A DNA stretch of 33,906 bases from Desulfobacterales bacterium (GTDB lineage: Bacteria; Desulfobacterota; Desulfobacteria; Desulfobacterales; UBA2156), in assembly GCA_011049715.1 (NCBI GenBank), contig DRHF01000200.1:1-33906 (forward strand), given 5' to 3'. The notes under the pieces were generated by a model. It was not told the DNA's origin. It did not search any database and saw only the letters and a program-made list of their open reading frames with translations. A program made the translations under genes and the position numbers. Positions 1 to 8,904 of the stretch are shown piece after piece; the first letter of the stretch is position 1, and every line of letters starts with the position of its first letter.

Positions 1-844
1 ACAGCTTTTTCATGTCATGACCACTCGCATAGATTTCCTCTACCATATCGAGCAATCCTGAGGTGTCTTTCGAAAAAATGGCCGCGGATAAATCAAAGAT
101 AATTTTTCTGTCTAAAACACCGAGCAACTCCAAGACCTGATCATGGGAAAGGGCGCCGTCTGAACAGGTCATCACCTGATCGAGAAGGCTTAAAGCGTCT
201 CTCATACTTCCGTCGGCCTCATGTGCTATCAGCCGTAAACTCTCAACCGCAATATCAACATTTTCTTTGGAACAGATCGTCTCGAGATGCTTTGAAATCG
301 ATTCCACATCTATCCGCCGAAAATCATGGTGCTGGCACCTGGAAAGGATAGTAACGGGGATCTTGCGAAGTTCGGTAGTAGCGAAGATGAACATGACATG
401 TGATGGGGGTTCCTCCAGCGTTTTTAATAATGCATTAAAAGCAGCTAAACTGAGCATGTGGACTTCGTCTATGACATAGATCTTGTACAGGCTGTGGGCG
501 GGCATATACTTGACATTCTCTCGAAGCTCCCTGACTTGATCCACGCTGTTGTTTGAGGCCCCGTCAATTTCAAACACATCCACCGCATTCCCTGTGGTAA
601 TCTCCATACATGAACGGCAAACATTGCAGGGAACAGGGATCGGGCCCTCTTTACAATTCATCGCCTTTGCCAAAATCCGGGCAACTGTGGTCTTGCCGGT
701 TCCCCTCGGCCCTGAAAACAGGATCGCATGGGCGACCCGATTCGATACAATCGCATTGGTCAGGGTCCGGGTGATATGACCCTGCATTACAATTTCATTA
801 AACGTTTGGGGGCGGTATTTGCGTGCGAGTACAAGATAAGACAT
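1..844 (-). CDS. dnaX: DNA polymerase III subunit gamma/tau (5' part, cut by window edge)
   Basis: The clamp-loader ATPase subunit that organises the replicative polymerase and loads the beta sliding clamp. About 281 N-terminal residues are visible. They begin MSYLVLARKYRPQTF, the typical DnaX start, followed by Walker A GPRGTGKT (residues 45-52), a zinc-binding cysteine cluster (CNVCRSC), Walker B VIDEVHML and the SRC sensor (LSRCQ). The ATG at 844 is the only sensible start because it gives the family-typical N terminus. The gene runs off the left edge, so the tau-specific C terminus and any programmed frameshift site cannot be seen. Two serine tRNA genes lie upstream on the same strand. 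Identification is secure. Confidence 0.96.
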   Translation of the reverse strand, partial: MSYLVLARKYRPQTFNEIVMQGHITRTLTNAIVSNRVAHAILFSGPRGTGKTTVARILAKAMNCKEGPIPVPCNVCRSCMEITTGNAVDVFEIDGASNNSVDQVRELRENVKYMPAHSLYKIYVIDEVHMLSLAAFNALLKTLEEPPSHVMFIFATTELRKIPVTILSRCQHHDFRRIDVESISKHLETICSKENVDIAVESLRLIAHEADGSMRDALSLLDQVMTCSDGALSHDQVLELLGVLDRKIIFDLSAAIFSKDTSGLLDMVEEIYASGHDMKKL

Positions 845-925
845 GATGAAGGTTCTTTTTTTGGGTTGCAACTCGAAATGAACGAAATAAAAAAATATAG
901 AATTTATATTAATGGGAAATTCACT

Positions 926-941
926 GTCCGCTTCAGCGGAC
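926..941. terminator. perfect short hairpin between tRNA-Ser and dnaX
   Basis: The palindrome GTCCGCTTCAGCGGAC forms a 6-bp GC-rich stem with a four-base loop. It lies about 30 bp past the 3' end of the tRNA on the minus strand and about 80 bp before dnaX. There is no U-tract after it, so it may be a processing or weak termination structure. Confidence 0.35.
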
Positions 942-972
942 TGCAAGGAGCTTCAAATACTTTTTGATTTTT

Positions 973-1066
973 TGGCGGAGAGAGAGGGATTCGAACCCTC
1001 GGTACCGCTTTAAACAGCACACACGATTTCCAGTCGTGCTCCTTCAACCAGCTCGGACATCTCTCC
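973..1066 (-). tRNA. tRNA-Ser (anticodon GGA), CCA encoded
   Basis: Read on the minus strand, the acceptor arm GGAGAGA pairs with TCTCTCC. The anticodon stem is CACGA/TCGTG with loop CTGGAAA, giving anticodon GGA. A long variable arm and a GGTTCGAATCC T-loop are present. The discriminator G is followed by a genomically encoded CCA (973-975). The length and large variable arm are those of a class II serine tRNA. It reads UCC and UCU codons. Confidence 0.96.
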
Positions 1067-1413
1067 GGCATATTTGCGGTCGATATCATCTTGCAGAAAA
1101 CTCGCTTAGCGTTATCGAGAGGATTAGCTAACACGCATAATAAATAAAAACAAGATGCAAAAAATCTTGAATTTGGATAATAGATCCGATCAAGCTAACC
1201 GTGTTTTTTGTCAAAGGAAAAAGACACTAGGAAGTGGTGAATATTTTATCTGCAGCCGATGCCAACATAGAAGATCATGAAAAAGATCGTGCATAATGTG
1301 GGGGGGGTTAAATGGAACTATTTTTGAAATTGTTAGGGTTGAGGATTGAATAACTTATACACACCCGCTACACCCTGATTTTCAACCTAACTTATTGATA
1401 TTATTATAGAAAT
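1067..1413. other. intergenic, nothing recognised
   Basis: About 350 bp between the two serine tRNA genes. I see no open reading frame with a ribosome-binding site, no SRP RNA signature and no clear terminator. The only structure is a weak inverted similarity, GTTAGGGTTGA against TTCAACCTAAC, around 1330-1390. It may simply be the promoter and spacer of the downstream tRNA. Confidence 0.4.
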
Positions 1414-1506
1414 TGGCGGAGAGGGTGGGATTCGAACCCACGATCCTGCGGTTAACAGGATACCGCTTTTCGAGAGCGGCGCCTTCAGCCACTCGGCCAC
1501 CTCTCC
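1414..1506 (-). tRNA. tRNA-Ser (anticodon CGA), CCA encoded
   Basis: On the minus strand the acceptor GGAGAGG pairs with CCTCTCC. The anticodon stem is CCGCT/AGCGG with loop CTCGAAA, giving anticodon CGA. A long variable arm and a GGTTCGAATCC T-loop are present. CCA is encoded at 1414-1416. It is a class II serine tRNA reading UCG, on the same strand as tRNA-Ser(GGA), about 350 bp away. Confidence 0.96.
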
Positions 1507-1657
1507 AGCACCACTATAATAGGGGTTTCGGTTTAGGTGTGTGCCTCAATATAATTTTTCTCCCATACTGTCAATGATCTTCTTCAGGGGATTATGGTCT
1601 GAAGAACCCTGCACTCCGCCTGAGCCGGGCAGGGAATTCACTGGCTGTTTTTCTGGT

Positions 1658-2380
1658 TCAAGGGGCGAACATTTTTAAAACCGCGTCCGTATAAGATCCG
1701 TCTTGGTGGTAGATCGTCAGGGGTGGGGCAACTTTCATTCCCGGCCTGCCTCCTTTTCGTCCTTCGATCAGCACCAGCGTGGCCCCCATATCTATATCCG
1801 AATATACCATTTGAAGGTGTTTGGGCTCAATCGATGAGGATCGCATCTGGAAAATTAGATCGATGATGCGCTCGGCCGGAAAAATCATCACCAGCCGCCC
1901 CGAATTTCGCAACACCCGGTGGGCGGCCTGCACAACATCTAAAAGAGTGGCTGTAATTTCGTGTCTTGCAATGGCCCGCTGCCGGTCGGAATTTATTCTT
2001 CCTGACCTGACCCTTCTGTAGGGCGGGTTGCTGACAACAAGATCCACCGGTCCGGAAACCATCTGGGATTCCAACAGTTTCAAATCTTTTTCTATGATCG
2101 TGATCCGATCCGACATCCGGTTTTCTTTCGCGTTGAGGGTGGCGATTTCTGCCAGTGTTTTCTGAACCTCAATACCATAGAGCGTAATGCCGGGATGCCG
2201 ATATGCCAGTATTACAGGTATGATACCGCATCCGGTCCCCAGGTCTATTATTTTATCATCCGGACGAGGTCTGGCGTAATAGGCCAATAATACGGCATCG
2301 ATGGAAAAACGATAACCAGATCGATCCTGGTTCACCCGAACCCGGCCGTTAAAAAAAGTATCTGTTGTCATCGCTCCCAT
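1658..2380 (-). CDS. TrmN6-like tRNA (adenine-N6)-methyltransferase
   Basis: A 240-residue SAM-dependent methyltransferase. The SAM-binding motif I is DLGTGCG (residues 46-52) and the catalytic NPPY tetrapeptide is at 118-121. The NPPY motif marks enzymes that methylate exocyclic amino groups of adenine or glutamine. The N-terminal NGRVRVNQDRSGYRFSIDAV segment, which places a conserved FSIDA just before motif I, is typical of the YfiC/TrmN6 family that modifies A37 of tRNA-Val. A second ATG three codons in is an equally plausible start, as neither has a strong Shine-Dalgarno. A DciA-like gene lies just upstream on the same strand. The family is clear, but the exact substrate is inferred. Confidence 0.82.
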   Translation of the reverse strand: MGAMTTDTFFNGRVRVNQDRSGYRFSIDAVLLAYYARPRPDDKIIDLGTGCGIIPVILAYRHPGITLYGIEVQKTLAEIATLNAKENRMSDRITIIEKDLKLLESQMVSGPVDLVVSNPPYRRVRSGRINSDRQRAIARHEITATLLDVVQAAHRVLRNSGRLVMIFPAERIIDLIFQMRSSSIEPKHLQMVYSDIDMGATLVLIEGRKGGRPGMKVAPPLTIYHQDGSYTDAVLKMFAP

Positions 2381-2443
2381 AGGTCACCGCCCAAGAGGGC
2401 CCGAAGTAAGGGATGGATCGCCCCACGCTTTTCGCTTGAAGTT

Positions 2444-2761
2444 TTAATACAACGACCCGATCTTGAATTTAATTTCCGAAACCATTTCTTTTCCCAATGC
2501 ATCATTTATTTTCGCCATCATATCCTCTTTCAAAAATCGAAGTTGTTGTATCCAGGTCGAACTGTTCACATGCAAAATCAAAATATTTCCTTTAAAAGCT
2601 GCAGGCTGAGCGTTTTCAGCAATAACCGGACCCACCACTTTTTCCCAAAGGCTCCATATCTGTGTCAGTTCCTCATCTGACTCATGTCGGTAATTTTTCA
2701 GGACGTTTTTGATAACACTCCCAAGGCGCACGAATTCTCGATTTTTGTCTTCCCAGGTCAT
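2444..2761 (-). CDS. DUF721 / DciA-like protein
   Basis: A small protein of the DUF721 family, whose best-studied member DciA helps load the replicative helicase. The pattern W..VVGP.IA......P..FKGNILILHVNSSTWIQQL matches the family core (a KH-like fold). I chose the ATG at 2761 because an AGG lies about 9 bases upstream. A GTG at 2782 would add seven residues, but its AGGAAG abuts the start codon with no spacing. It lies upstream of the TrmN6-like gene, 63 bp away on the same strand, and diverges from hflK. A replication role is inferred from the family. Confidence 0.78.
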   Translation of the reverse strand: MTWEDKNREFVRLGSVIKNVLKNYRHESDEELTQIWSLWEKVVGPVIAENAQPAAFKGNILILHVNSSTWIQQLRFLKEDMMAKINDALGKEMVSEIKFKIGSLY

Positions 2762-2840
2762 AGACAAATACCTACTTAACACCTTCCTGATTTAAACATT
2801 ACAAAATTTCTTTAATCCCGTATGTACTATCTCTCAGTGT

Positions 2841-2878
2841 GTCAAGAAAAAACACTTCGATTTTTCTTTTTTCTTGAC
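2841..2878. promoter_or_regulatory. 12-bp perfect inverted repeat containing possible -35 box
   Basis: Arms GTCAAGAAAAAA (2841-2852) and TTTTTTCTTGAC (2867-2878) are exact reverse complements around a 14-base centre, in the divergent region between the DciA-like gene and hflK. The right arm supplies TTGACT (2874-2879), 17 bp before TAACTT (2897-2902), a fair sigma-70 promoter for hflKC. The left arm places a TTGACA on the other strand. It could be a paired divergent promoter or an operator. Confidence 0.4.
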
Positions 2879-2964
2879 TTGATCCGTTTGTTAACTTAAC
2901 TTATCAGGCGAGACGTGTTTAATGGGGTTATTAACTATTTTCTCTATTTTATTGACCATTTATT

Positions 2965-3081
2965 CTCAAGTTTCACACCTGATATTTTAAGGAAAGTCGC
3001 ATCAGGCATAGGGTAAAAAGAAATTTTATTTACCCCACACCAGATGCGGCACCGTGCCCCATTGGGGGTGCAAAACTTGAG
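2965..3081. mobile_element. MITE-like element with 15-bp TIRs and 7-bp target duplication
   Basis: A 117-bp non-coding element. The left end is CTCAAGTTTCACACC (2965-2979). The right end, reverse complemented, is CTCAAGTTTTGCACC (3067-3081), so 13 of 15 bases match. ATTTATT occurs immediately outside both ends (2958-2964 and 3082-3088), as expected for a target-site duplication, although the AT-rich context weakens this a little. Inside is an imperfect hairpin with 19-base arms (2999-3017 and 3029-3047) joined by an AT-rich loop. It encodes no transposase, so it would be mobilised in trans. It lies between the putative hflKC promoter and the hflK start. The same termini recur at 15087-15175 in the opposite orientation. 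Confidence 0.7.
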
Positions 3082-3199
3082 ATTTATTTATCAATTTGTC
3101 TTTTTTTTATCAAGAAAGAGTCCTGAATCAGCCTGTTTCGACAGGTCGCAAAACCTTAATTGAGGTAAAAATTCGTTAATCTAAATAGGGCAATGAAAA

Positions 3200-4243
3200 A
3201 TGAACTGGGACTGGGATAAATTAAAAGACCAACAACGGAAAATGGGGGGTAACGCACCTCAAATGGATGAGTTTATTGAAAAATTTAAAAAATTTAAGTT
3301 ACCCGGCAAATTGCCCGGGGGACCGCTGATCATTTTGATCATCATTGCAATTCTTTTCGGCTCCTCGACATTCTACACCGTCGGGGTTGATGAAGTGGGG
3401 ATCGTCCAGCGATTCGGAAAATACACCCGAACGAGTCAGCCGGGCCTTAATTTTAAACTTCCCGTGGGGATTGAGAAGGTGACAAAGGTTAAAGTCAAAC
3501 GGGTCTTCAAAGAAGAATTTGGGTTCCGTTCCACCAGGATCACCGACCGGAGACGGTACGCGTCTGAGGGCGAGGGTGTAAATGTGTCCCTGATGTTGGT
3601 CGGCGATCTGAATGTGGGCATTGTCCCGTGGATCGTGCAGTACCGGATAAAGGACCCGTACAAATACCTGTTCAAAGTTCGAAATGTCAGAAGACTCCTC
3701 ATCGATATGTCCGAGGCGAGTATGCGGCTGGTGGTGGGTGACCGGAGCATCAATGAAGTCATTTCCAAACGGGATGAAATAGCGGTTGAGGCAAAATCCG
3801 TCCTTCAGAAGGAGTTGGATCATGCGGAAACCGGTATTCATATCGTCACCGTAGAGATGAAAAAGACGAATGTTCCGGGTCCGGTTCAGCCCTCTTTTAA
3901 TGAAGTTAACCAGGCGATTCAGGAAAAAGAAAAGATGATCTACCAGGCAAAGGAGGATTATAATAGGGAAATCCCCCAGGCCAGGGGTGAAGCGGAAAGA
4001 ACCATCAAGGCTGCAGAAGGTTATGCCCTGGATCGGGTCAACCGGTCCGAGGGTGACGCGTCAAGATTTGTGTCGATGTACGAAGAGTATGTCAATGCAA
4101 AGGATGTGACCAAAAGACGGCTTTACCTTGAGATGCTCCAGGATGTTTTCCCCAAACTGGGTCAGAAATATATCCTCGATTCGGATCAACAAAATATTCT
4201 TCCTTTTCTTAACCTTGGACAACAGAGCGGTGTAATCAAATGA
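3200..4243 (+). CDS. hflK: FtsH protease modulator HflK
   Basis: A membrane-anchored SPFH/band-7 protein that forms with HflC a cage around the FtsH protease and modulates membrane-protein turnover. It has 347 residues: a Gly/Pro-rich cytoplasmic N terminus, one transmembrane segment (about 42-58), and an SPFH domain beginning TVGVDEVGIVQRFGKY. A long charged helical region (QAKEDYNREIPQARGEAERTI) follows. The start MNWDWDKL is HflK-like. The stop overlaps the hflC start as ATGA, so the two genes are translationally coupled. The putative promoter is separated from the start by a MITE-like insertion. Confidence 0.93.
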   Translation: MNWDWDKLKDQQRKMGGNAPQMDEFIEKFKKFKLPGKLPGGPLIILIIIAILFGSSTFYTVGVDEVGIVQRFGKYTRTSQPGLNFKLPVGIEKVTKVKVKRVFKEEFGFRSTRITDRRRYASEGEGVNVSLMLVGDLNVGIVPWIVQYRIKDPYKYLFKVRNVRRLLIDMSEASMRLVVGDRSINEVISKRDEIAVEAKSVLQKELDHAETGIHIVTVEMKKTNVPGPVQPSFNEVNQAIQEKEKMIYQAKEDYNREIPQARGEAERTIKAAEGYALDRVNRSEGDASRFVSMYEEYVNAKDVTKRRLYLEMLQDVFPKLGQKYILDSDQQNILPFLNLGQQSGVIK

Positions 4244-5187
4244 AATCAAAAACTATCATCATCATCGTCGCTATTATAGCCATATTTATTGTCTTTGCTT
4301 CCGCCTACACGATCGATGAGACGGAGCAGGTCGTTATCACTCAATTCGGAAGAGTGATCGGTTCGCCCAAGACCTCACCGGGACTCTATTTCAAGACACC
4401 TTTTATCCAAAACACCAACTATTTTCCAAAAAATCTTTTGGAATGGGACGGCGACCCCGGCCAGATCCCCACTTTGGAGAAAACCTATATCTGGGTGGAT
4501 ACCTTTGCGCGATGGAAAATAGTCGATCCGGTAAAGTTTTTTCAGACCGTCAACAATACGGTCAGCGCACTGGGGAGGCTCGATGATATCATCGATCCGG
4601 CTGTGAGAAATTTTATTACATCCTACCGGCTTATTGAAACGGTCCGAAACAGCAACCGGGAGCTGGACACCTTTGAAATCGGCTTTGAGGATCTAAAAAA
4701 GGACCAGCTCTCACAATTTAACATCACAACGGGCAGGGAAAAGATCTCCAAAGGGATTTTGAAACAGGCAGCGCCCAAGCTGGTCGCCTTTGGCATTGAA
4801 CTGGTCGATGTGAAGATCAAACGGATTAATTATGTGGAACAGGTCAGAAAATCGGTGTATGGGCGGATGATAGCCGAACGAAAACAGATTGCAGAAAAAT
4901 TTCGATCAGAGGGAATGGGAGAAGCCCGTAAGATTCTGGGGGATAAAGAGCGGGATTTGAAACAAATCACTTCTGAAGCATACCGAACAGCCCAGGAAAT
5001 CAAAGGAAAAGCCGATGCAAAAGCAACGAAAATATATGCGGAAGCATATGGAAAAGATCCCGAATTCTATTCATTTACCCGGACACTTGAAATTTACGGC
5101 ACGGCGTTAGACCAAAACAGCTCCCTTGTCCTTTCAACAGACTCGGATTTCCTGAAATATTTAAAAGGATATTCCGATAAACCGTAA
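4240..5187 (+). CDS. hflC: FtsH protease modulator HflC
   Basis: Partner of HflK in the HflKC membrane complex. It has 315 residues, a single N-terminal membrane anchor (about 4-24), then an SPFH domain starting IDETEQVVITQFGRVIG. The conserved segment KSVYGRMIAERKQIAEKFRSEG is characteristic of HflC. Its ATG overlaps the hflK stop by four bases. A bidirectional terminator follows directly after the stop codon and is shared with a small convergent ribosomal-protein gene. Confidence 0.94.
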   Translation: MKSKTIIIIVAIIAIFIVFASAYTIDETEQVVITQFGRVIGSPKTSPGLYFKTPFIQNTNYFPKNLLEWDGDPGQIPTLEKTYIWVDTFARWKIVDPVKFFQTVNNTVSALGRLDDIIDPAVRNFITSYRLIETVRNSNRELDTFEIGFEDLKKDQLSQFNITTGREKISKGILKQAAPKLVAFGIELVDVKIKRINYVEQVRKSVYGRMIAERKQIAEKFRSEGMGEARKILGDKERDLKQITSEAYRTAQEIKGKADAKATKIYAEAYGKDPEFYSFTRTLEIYGTALDQNSSLVLSTDSDFLKYLKGYSDKP

Positions 5188-5231
5188 AAAAAAAGCGCCG
5201 GCCCATTTCAGGCAGCCTGGCACTTTTTTTT
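5188..5231. terminator. bidirectional intrinsic terminator (hflC / bS22-like gene)
   Basis: A run of A's, a GC-rich hairpin (AGCGCC-GGC paired with GCCTGGCACT, one bulge and a G-U pair) and a run of T's. It therefore reads as a rho-independent terminator on both strands. It sits between the convergent hflC and the small gene at 5253-5351. Confidence 0.75.
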
Positions 5232-5252
5232 CCATCCACAATTTTTTGAGCG

Positions 5253-5351
5253 TTACTTGGACTTCCTTCTTTGATGTCGTGTACGGGCCAATAGTTTCCG
5301 ATGCTTATGCTTTCGCATTTTTTTTCTTCGCTTCTTAACAACAGTACCCAA
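5253..5351 (-). CDS. bS22 / AURKAIP1-COX24 domain small ribosomal protein (TTG start)
   Basis: A 32-residue, extremely basic protein. It starts MGTVVKKRRKKMRKHKHRK and ends with a TRHQRRKSK tail. This is the signature of the bacterial AURKAIP1/COX24 domain family, which includes the small ribosomal subunit protein bS22. The start is TTG at 5351. It is preceded by a perfect AGGAGGT six bases upstream, and no other in-frame start exists before it. The gene is convergent with hflC and followed by the shared bidirectional terminator. It is easily missed because of its length and start codon, and an overlapping reading frame in the same place is spurious. A function in the ribosome is inferred from the family. 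Confidence 0.85.
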   Translation of the reverse strand: MGTVVKKRRKKMRKHKHRKLLARTRHQRRKSK

Positions 5352-5514
5352 CCGATCACCTCCTATCGTTTTTATTTTATTCAATGAATATTACATATTA
5401 TCCCAGTCATTATGGTTTGTCCATACTTTTTTTTGGACGCTCTATTTTATTAACCCCCGGTTAGTCGGAAATAAGACGGCATCCGGTCCGACTATCGAAT
5501 CGATTTGAAGCACA

Positions 5515-6051
5515 ATGAAGAACCTGAAAAAATTCAATGCCGTACAGATCAAAACCATCAACAGTGCGGTGGCCATGGCAGAAGAACTTGTTAGCAACTT
5601 CTACAAAATGTCTGCAAGTCAGTGGCTTGGCCGCAAATATGATGTCAAAACTTTAACCGATCTTGATCGTAACGAAATCATTCATGGCCCTTTTGCCCAG
5701 ATTATCCGATACAAAGGACAAAGGGACAACACCACCCTCGGTACATCGACATACGATTTTTATAAAATATGTCTTCAGGATCACTCTATTCTTCTAGCGA
5801 TGGAACAGTCCCCCCAGGTTCAGCTTTTCCCCTTTATCCTTTATATAGTTACACATGAATTAATTCATATTATCCGTTTCAGTAAATTTTTTCAGCAATT
5901 TGAAGCGTCGGCGGAAGAAAAGATAACCGAGGAAAGGTGGGTGCACAAAAATACCCATGAAATTCTGAGCAATGTGCGGATTTCCGATATAAAGGATGTG
6001 TTCAATTTTTACGATGAATGGCGAGCCCCCTTGGATGAGCACAGAGACTGA
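5515..6051 (+). CDS. unknown protein with HExxH zinc-peptidase motif
   Basis: 178 residues, no signal peptide or membrane span. A single zinc-metallopeptidase-like motif HELIH occurs at residues 114-118, inside a hydrophobic helix (FPFILYIVTHELIHIIRF). It is followed by a charged stretch with several Glu residues (EASAEEKITEERW) that could give the third metal ligand, and by HKNTHEIL. I do not recognise a named family, and the hydrolytic activity is inferred only from the motif. It lies upstream of fmdB on the same strand, but a good promoter separates them. The upstream AAGCACA is a weak ribosome-binding site, so the start is uncertain by a few codons. Confidence 0.7.
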   Translation: MKNLKKFNAVQIKTINSAVAMAEELVSNFYKMSASQWLGRKYDVKTLTDLDRNEIIHGPFAQIIRYKGQRDNTTLGTSTYDFYKICLQDHSILLAMEQSPQVQLFPFILYIVTHELIHIIRFSKFFQQFEASAEEKITEERWVHKNTHEILSNVRISDIKDVFNFYDEWRAPLDEHRD

Positions 6052-6104
6052 ACCGATCCGGCTTCTGCCTATTTTAACCCCAAAGGCAAAACCGATCACC
6101 GGGC

Positions 6105-6136
6105 TTGACAACAGAAGAATCATTGCTATATATAAT
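6105..6136 (+). promoter_or_regulatory. sigma-70-type promoter for fmdB
   Basis: A perfect TTGACA (6105-6110) is followed by an overlapping TATATA/TATAAT block (6127-6136), 16-20 bp downstream. It lies about 70 bp before the fmdB start codon. Confidence 0.5.
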
Positions 6137-6203
6137 CTTAAAATTACCCGTCTGACAACGCGTTGGCGGCGAAATTATTTTAAGCAGGAGATTTTTTTAT
6201 ATC

Positions 6204-6479
6204 ATGCCGATCTATGAGTACCAATGTACAACGTGCGGTGACGTTGAAGAAGTGTTGCAAAAATTTTCCGACAAGCCGCTTAAAAAATGCCGACACTGTT
6301 CAGGAAAGGTTCAAAAGCTCATCTCCAACAGCAGCTTTCATCTCAAAGGGACAGGATGGTATGTAACGGATTATGCCAATAAATCTAAGAAATCCTCCCC
6401 GCCCTCAGAATCGACAGAGAAAACCACAACCAATAAACCTGATAAATCCAAAAAAACAACCGAGAAGAAGTCGGAATAG
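6204..6479 (+). CDS. FmdB-family zinc ribbon protein
   Basis: 91 residues, starting MPIYEYQC, the hallmark of the FmdB/CxxC_CxxC_SSSS putative regulatory family. Two cysteine pairs (C8/C11 and C29/C32) form the zinc ribbon. The [15 protein letters not shown] segment is a conserved family signature. A low-complexity Lys/Ser/Thr tail follows. The ATG is preceded by AGCAGGAGA. The role is poorly defined even in well-studied members. It has its own promoter and lies upstream of groES. Confidence 0.88.
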   Translation: MPIYEYQCTTCGDVEEVLQKFSDKPLKKCRHCSGKVQKLISNSSFHLKGTGWYVTDYANKSKKSSPPSESTEKTTTNKPDKSKKTTEKKSE

Positions 6480-6746
6480 CTATTTCCATTTTTATTTATT
6501 TCCGCTTGCCGCTCTTTACAAATCAAAATGTGTGATTATTATTCAAAATAGTATTTTTCGTCTTTATAAATCCAATATTTCCTAACTGTTATACATAATT
6601 ATAATCATCGTTCTATGTGAAAGGAGGTGGCGACAGGTTCCTGTAGATCAAGGGGATAGAAACAAGTTCAACAAAGTATATATACCATCGATCATCAACA
6701 TTGAAATTTTGAAATACTTACGATTAAGAAAAGGAGAAAATGTACC

Positions 6747-7034
6747 ATGAAACTTAGACCATTACAGGACCGGATTTTGGTTTTGCGGGTTGAAGAGGAA
6801 ACAACAACAAAAGGCGGTATCATCATCCCGGACACTGCAAAGGAAAAACCGGCAGAAGGAAAAGTGATTTCCGTGGGTAACGGAAAACTGGGAGATGATG
6901 GCAAAAGGGTCCCCCTGGAGATCAAAAAAGGGGATCGGATTTTATTCGGAAAGTATTCGGGTACGGAAGTCAAAATTGAAGGGGAAGAACATCTGATCAT
7001 GCGCGAAGAAGATGTTCTCGGTATTATAGAATAG
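6747..7034 (+). CDS. groES: co-chaperonin GroES
   Basis: The 10-kDa co-chaperonin that caps the GroEL folding chamber. It has 95 residues, begins [18 protein letters not shown] and contains the mobile loop [18 protein letters not shown] and the C-terminal EDVLGIIE. Start at 6747, with AAGGAG about ten bases upstream; a nearer ATG at 6739 is out of frame. groEL follows after 33 bp, so they are co-transcribed. No CIRCE inverted repeat (TTAGCACTC-N9-GAGTGCTAA) is seen upstream, which argues against HrcA control at this site. Confidence 0.97.
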   Translation: MKLRPLQDRILVLRVEEETTTKGGIIIPDTAKEKPAEGKVISVGNGKLGDDGKRVPLEIKKGDRILFGKYSGTEVKIEGEEHLIMREEDVLGIIE

Positions 7035-8726
<1,692 letters not shown>

Positions 8727-8752
8727 TTGCTCCTTGTTTCCGTAACTTTACA

Positions 8753-8790
8753 AAAAGGCCTTCATCTTTGTTGATGGGGGCTTTTTTTTT
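8753..8790 (+). terminator. intrinsic terminator of groESL
   Basis: Stem GCCTTCATC / GATGGGGGC (two G-U pairs) with loop TTTGTT, followed by nine T's. It starts about 30 bp after the groEL stop codon. Confidence 0.82.
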
Positions 8791-8809
8791 GGCTGCAAAA
8801 ATGAAAATC

Positions 8810-8838
8810 TTGACAAATCGATGGCCTGCAGGTTAACC
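8810..8838 (+). promoter_or_regulatory. possible promoter of the LysM gene
   Basis: A perfect TTGACA (8810-8815) stands 17 bp before TTAACC (8833-8838), a weak -10. It lies between the groESL terminator and the LysM gene. Confidence 0.38.
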
Positions 8839-8904
8839 TAAGATTCCAAGAAAATGGTCATGGGGGCCTATAAATTTTTTAAATACCCAAAATCGGAGCA
8901 ATCA

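Noticed and set aside
5352..5359. Longer minus-strand frame (5075-5359) over the hflC end
   Set aside because: It overlaps hflC coding sequence and the terminator. The conserved basic protein lies in a different frame.
6612..6650. Strong AGGAGG at about 6622 upstream of groES, suggesting a leader peptide
   Set aside because: The only nearby GTG directly abuts the purine run and its frame closes after 10 codons. The neighbouring ACAGGTTCCTGT palindrome is also weak. I see no supported gene or operator.
6480..6746. CIRCE or heat-shock promoter before groESL
   Set aside because: No TTAGCACTC-N9-GAGTGCTAA sequence and no clear CTTGAAA/CCCCAT pair could be found.
8854..8904. Extended 17-codon N terminus for the LysM protein
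   Set aside because: It would place charged residues before the signal peptide and lacks a ribosome-binding site. The ATG at 8905 is better.
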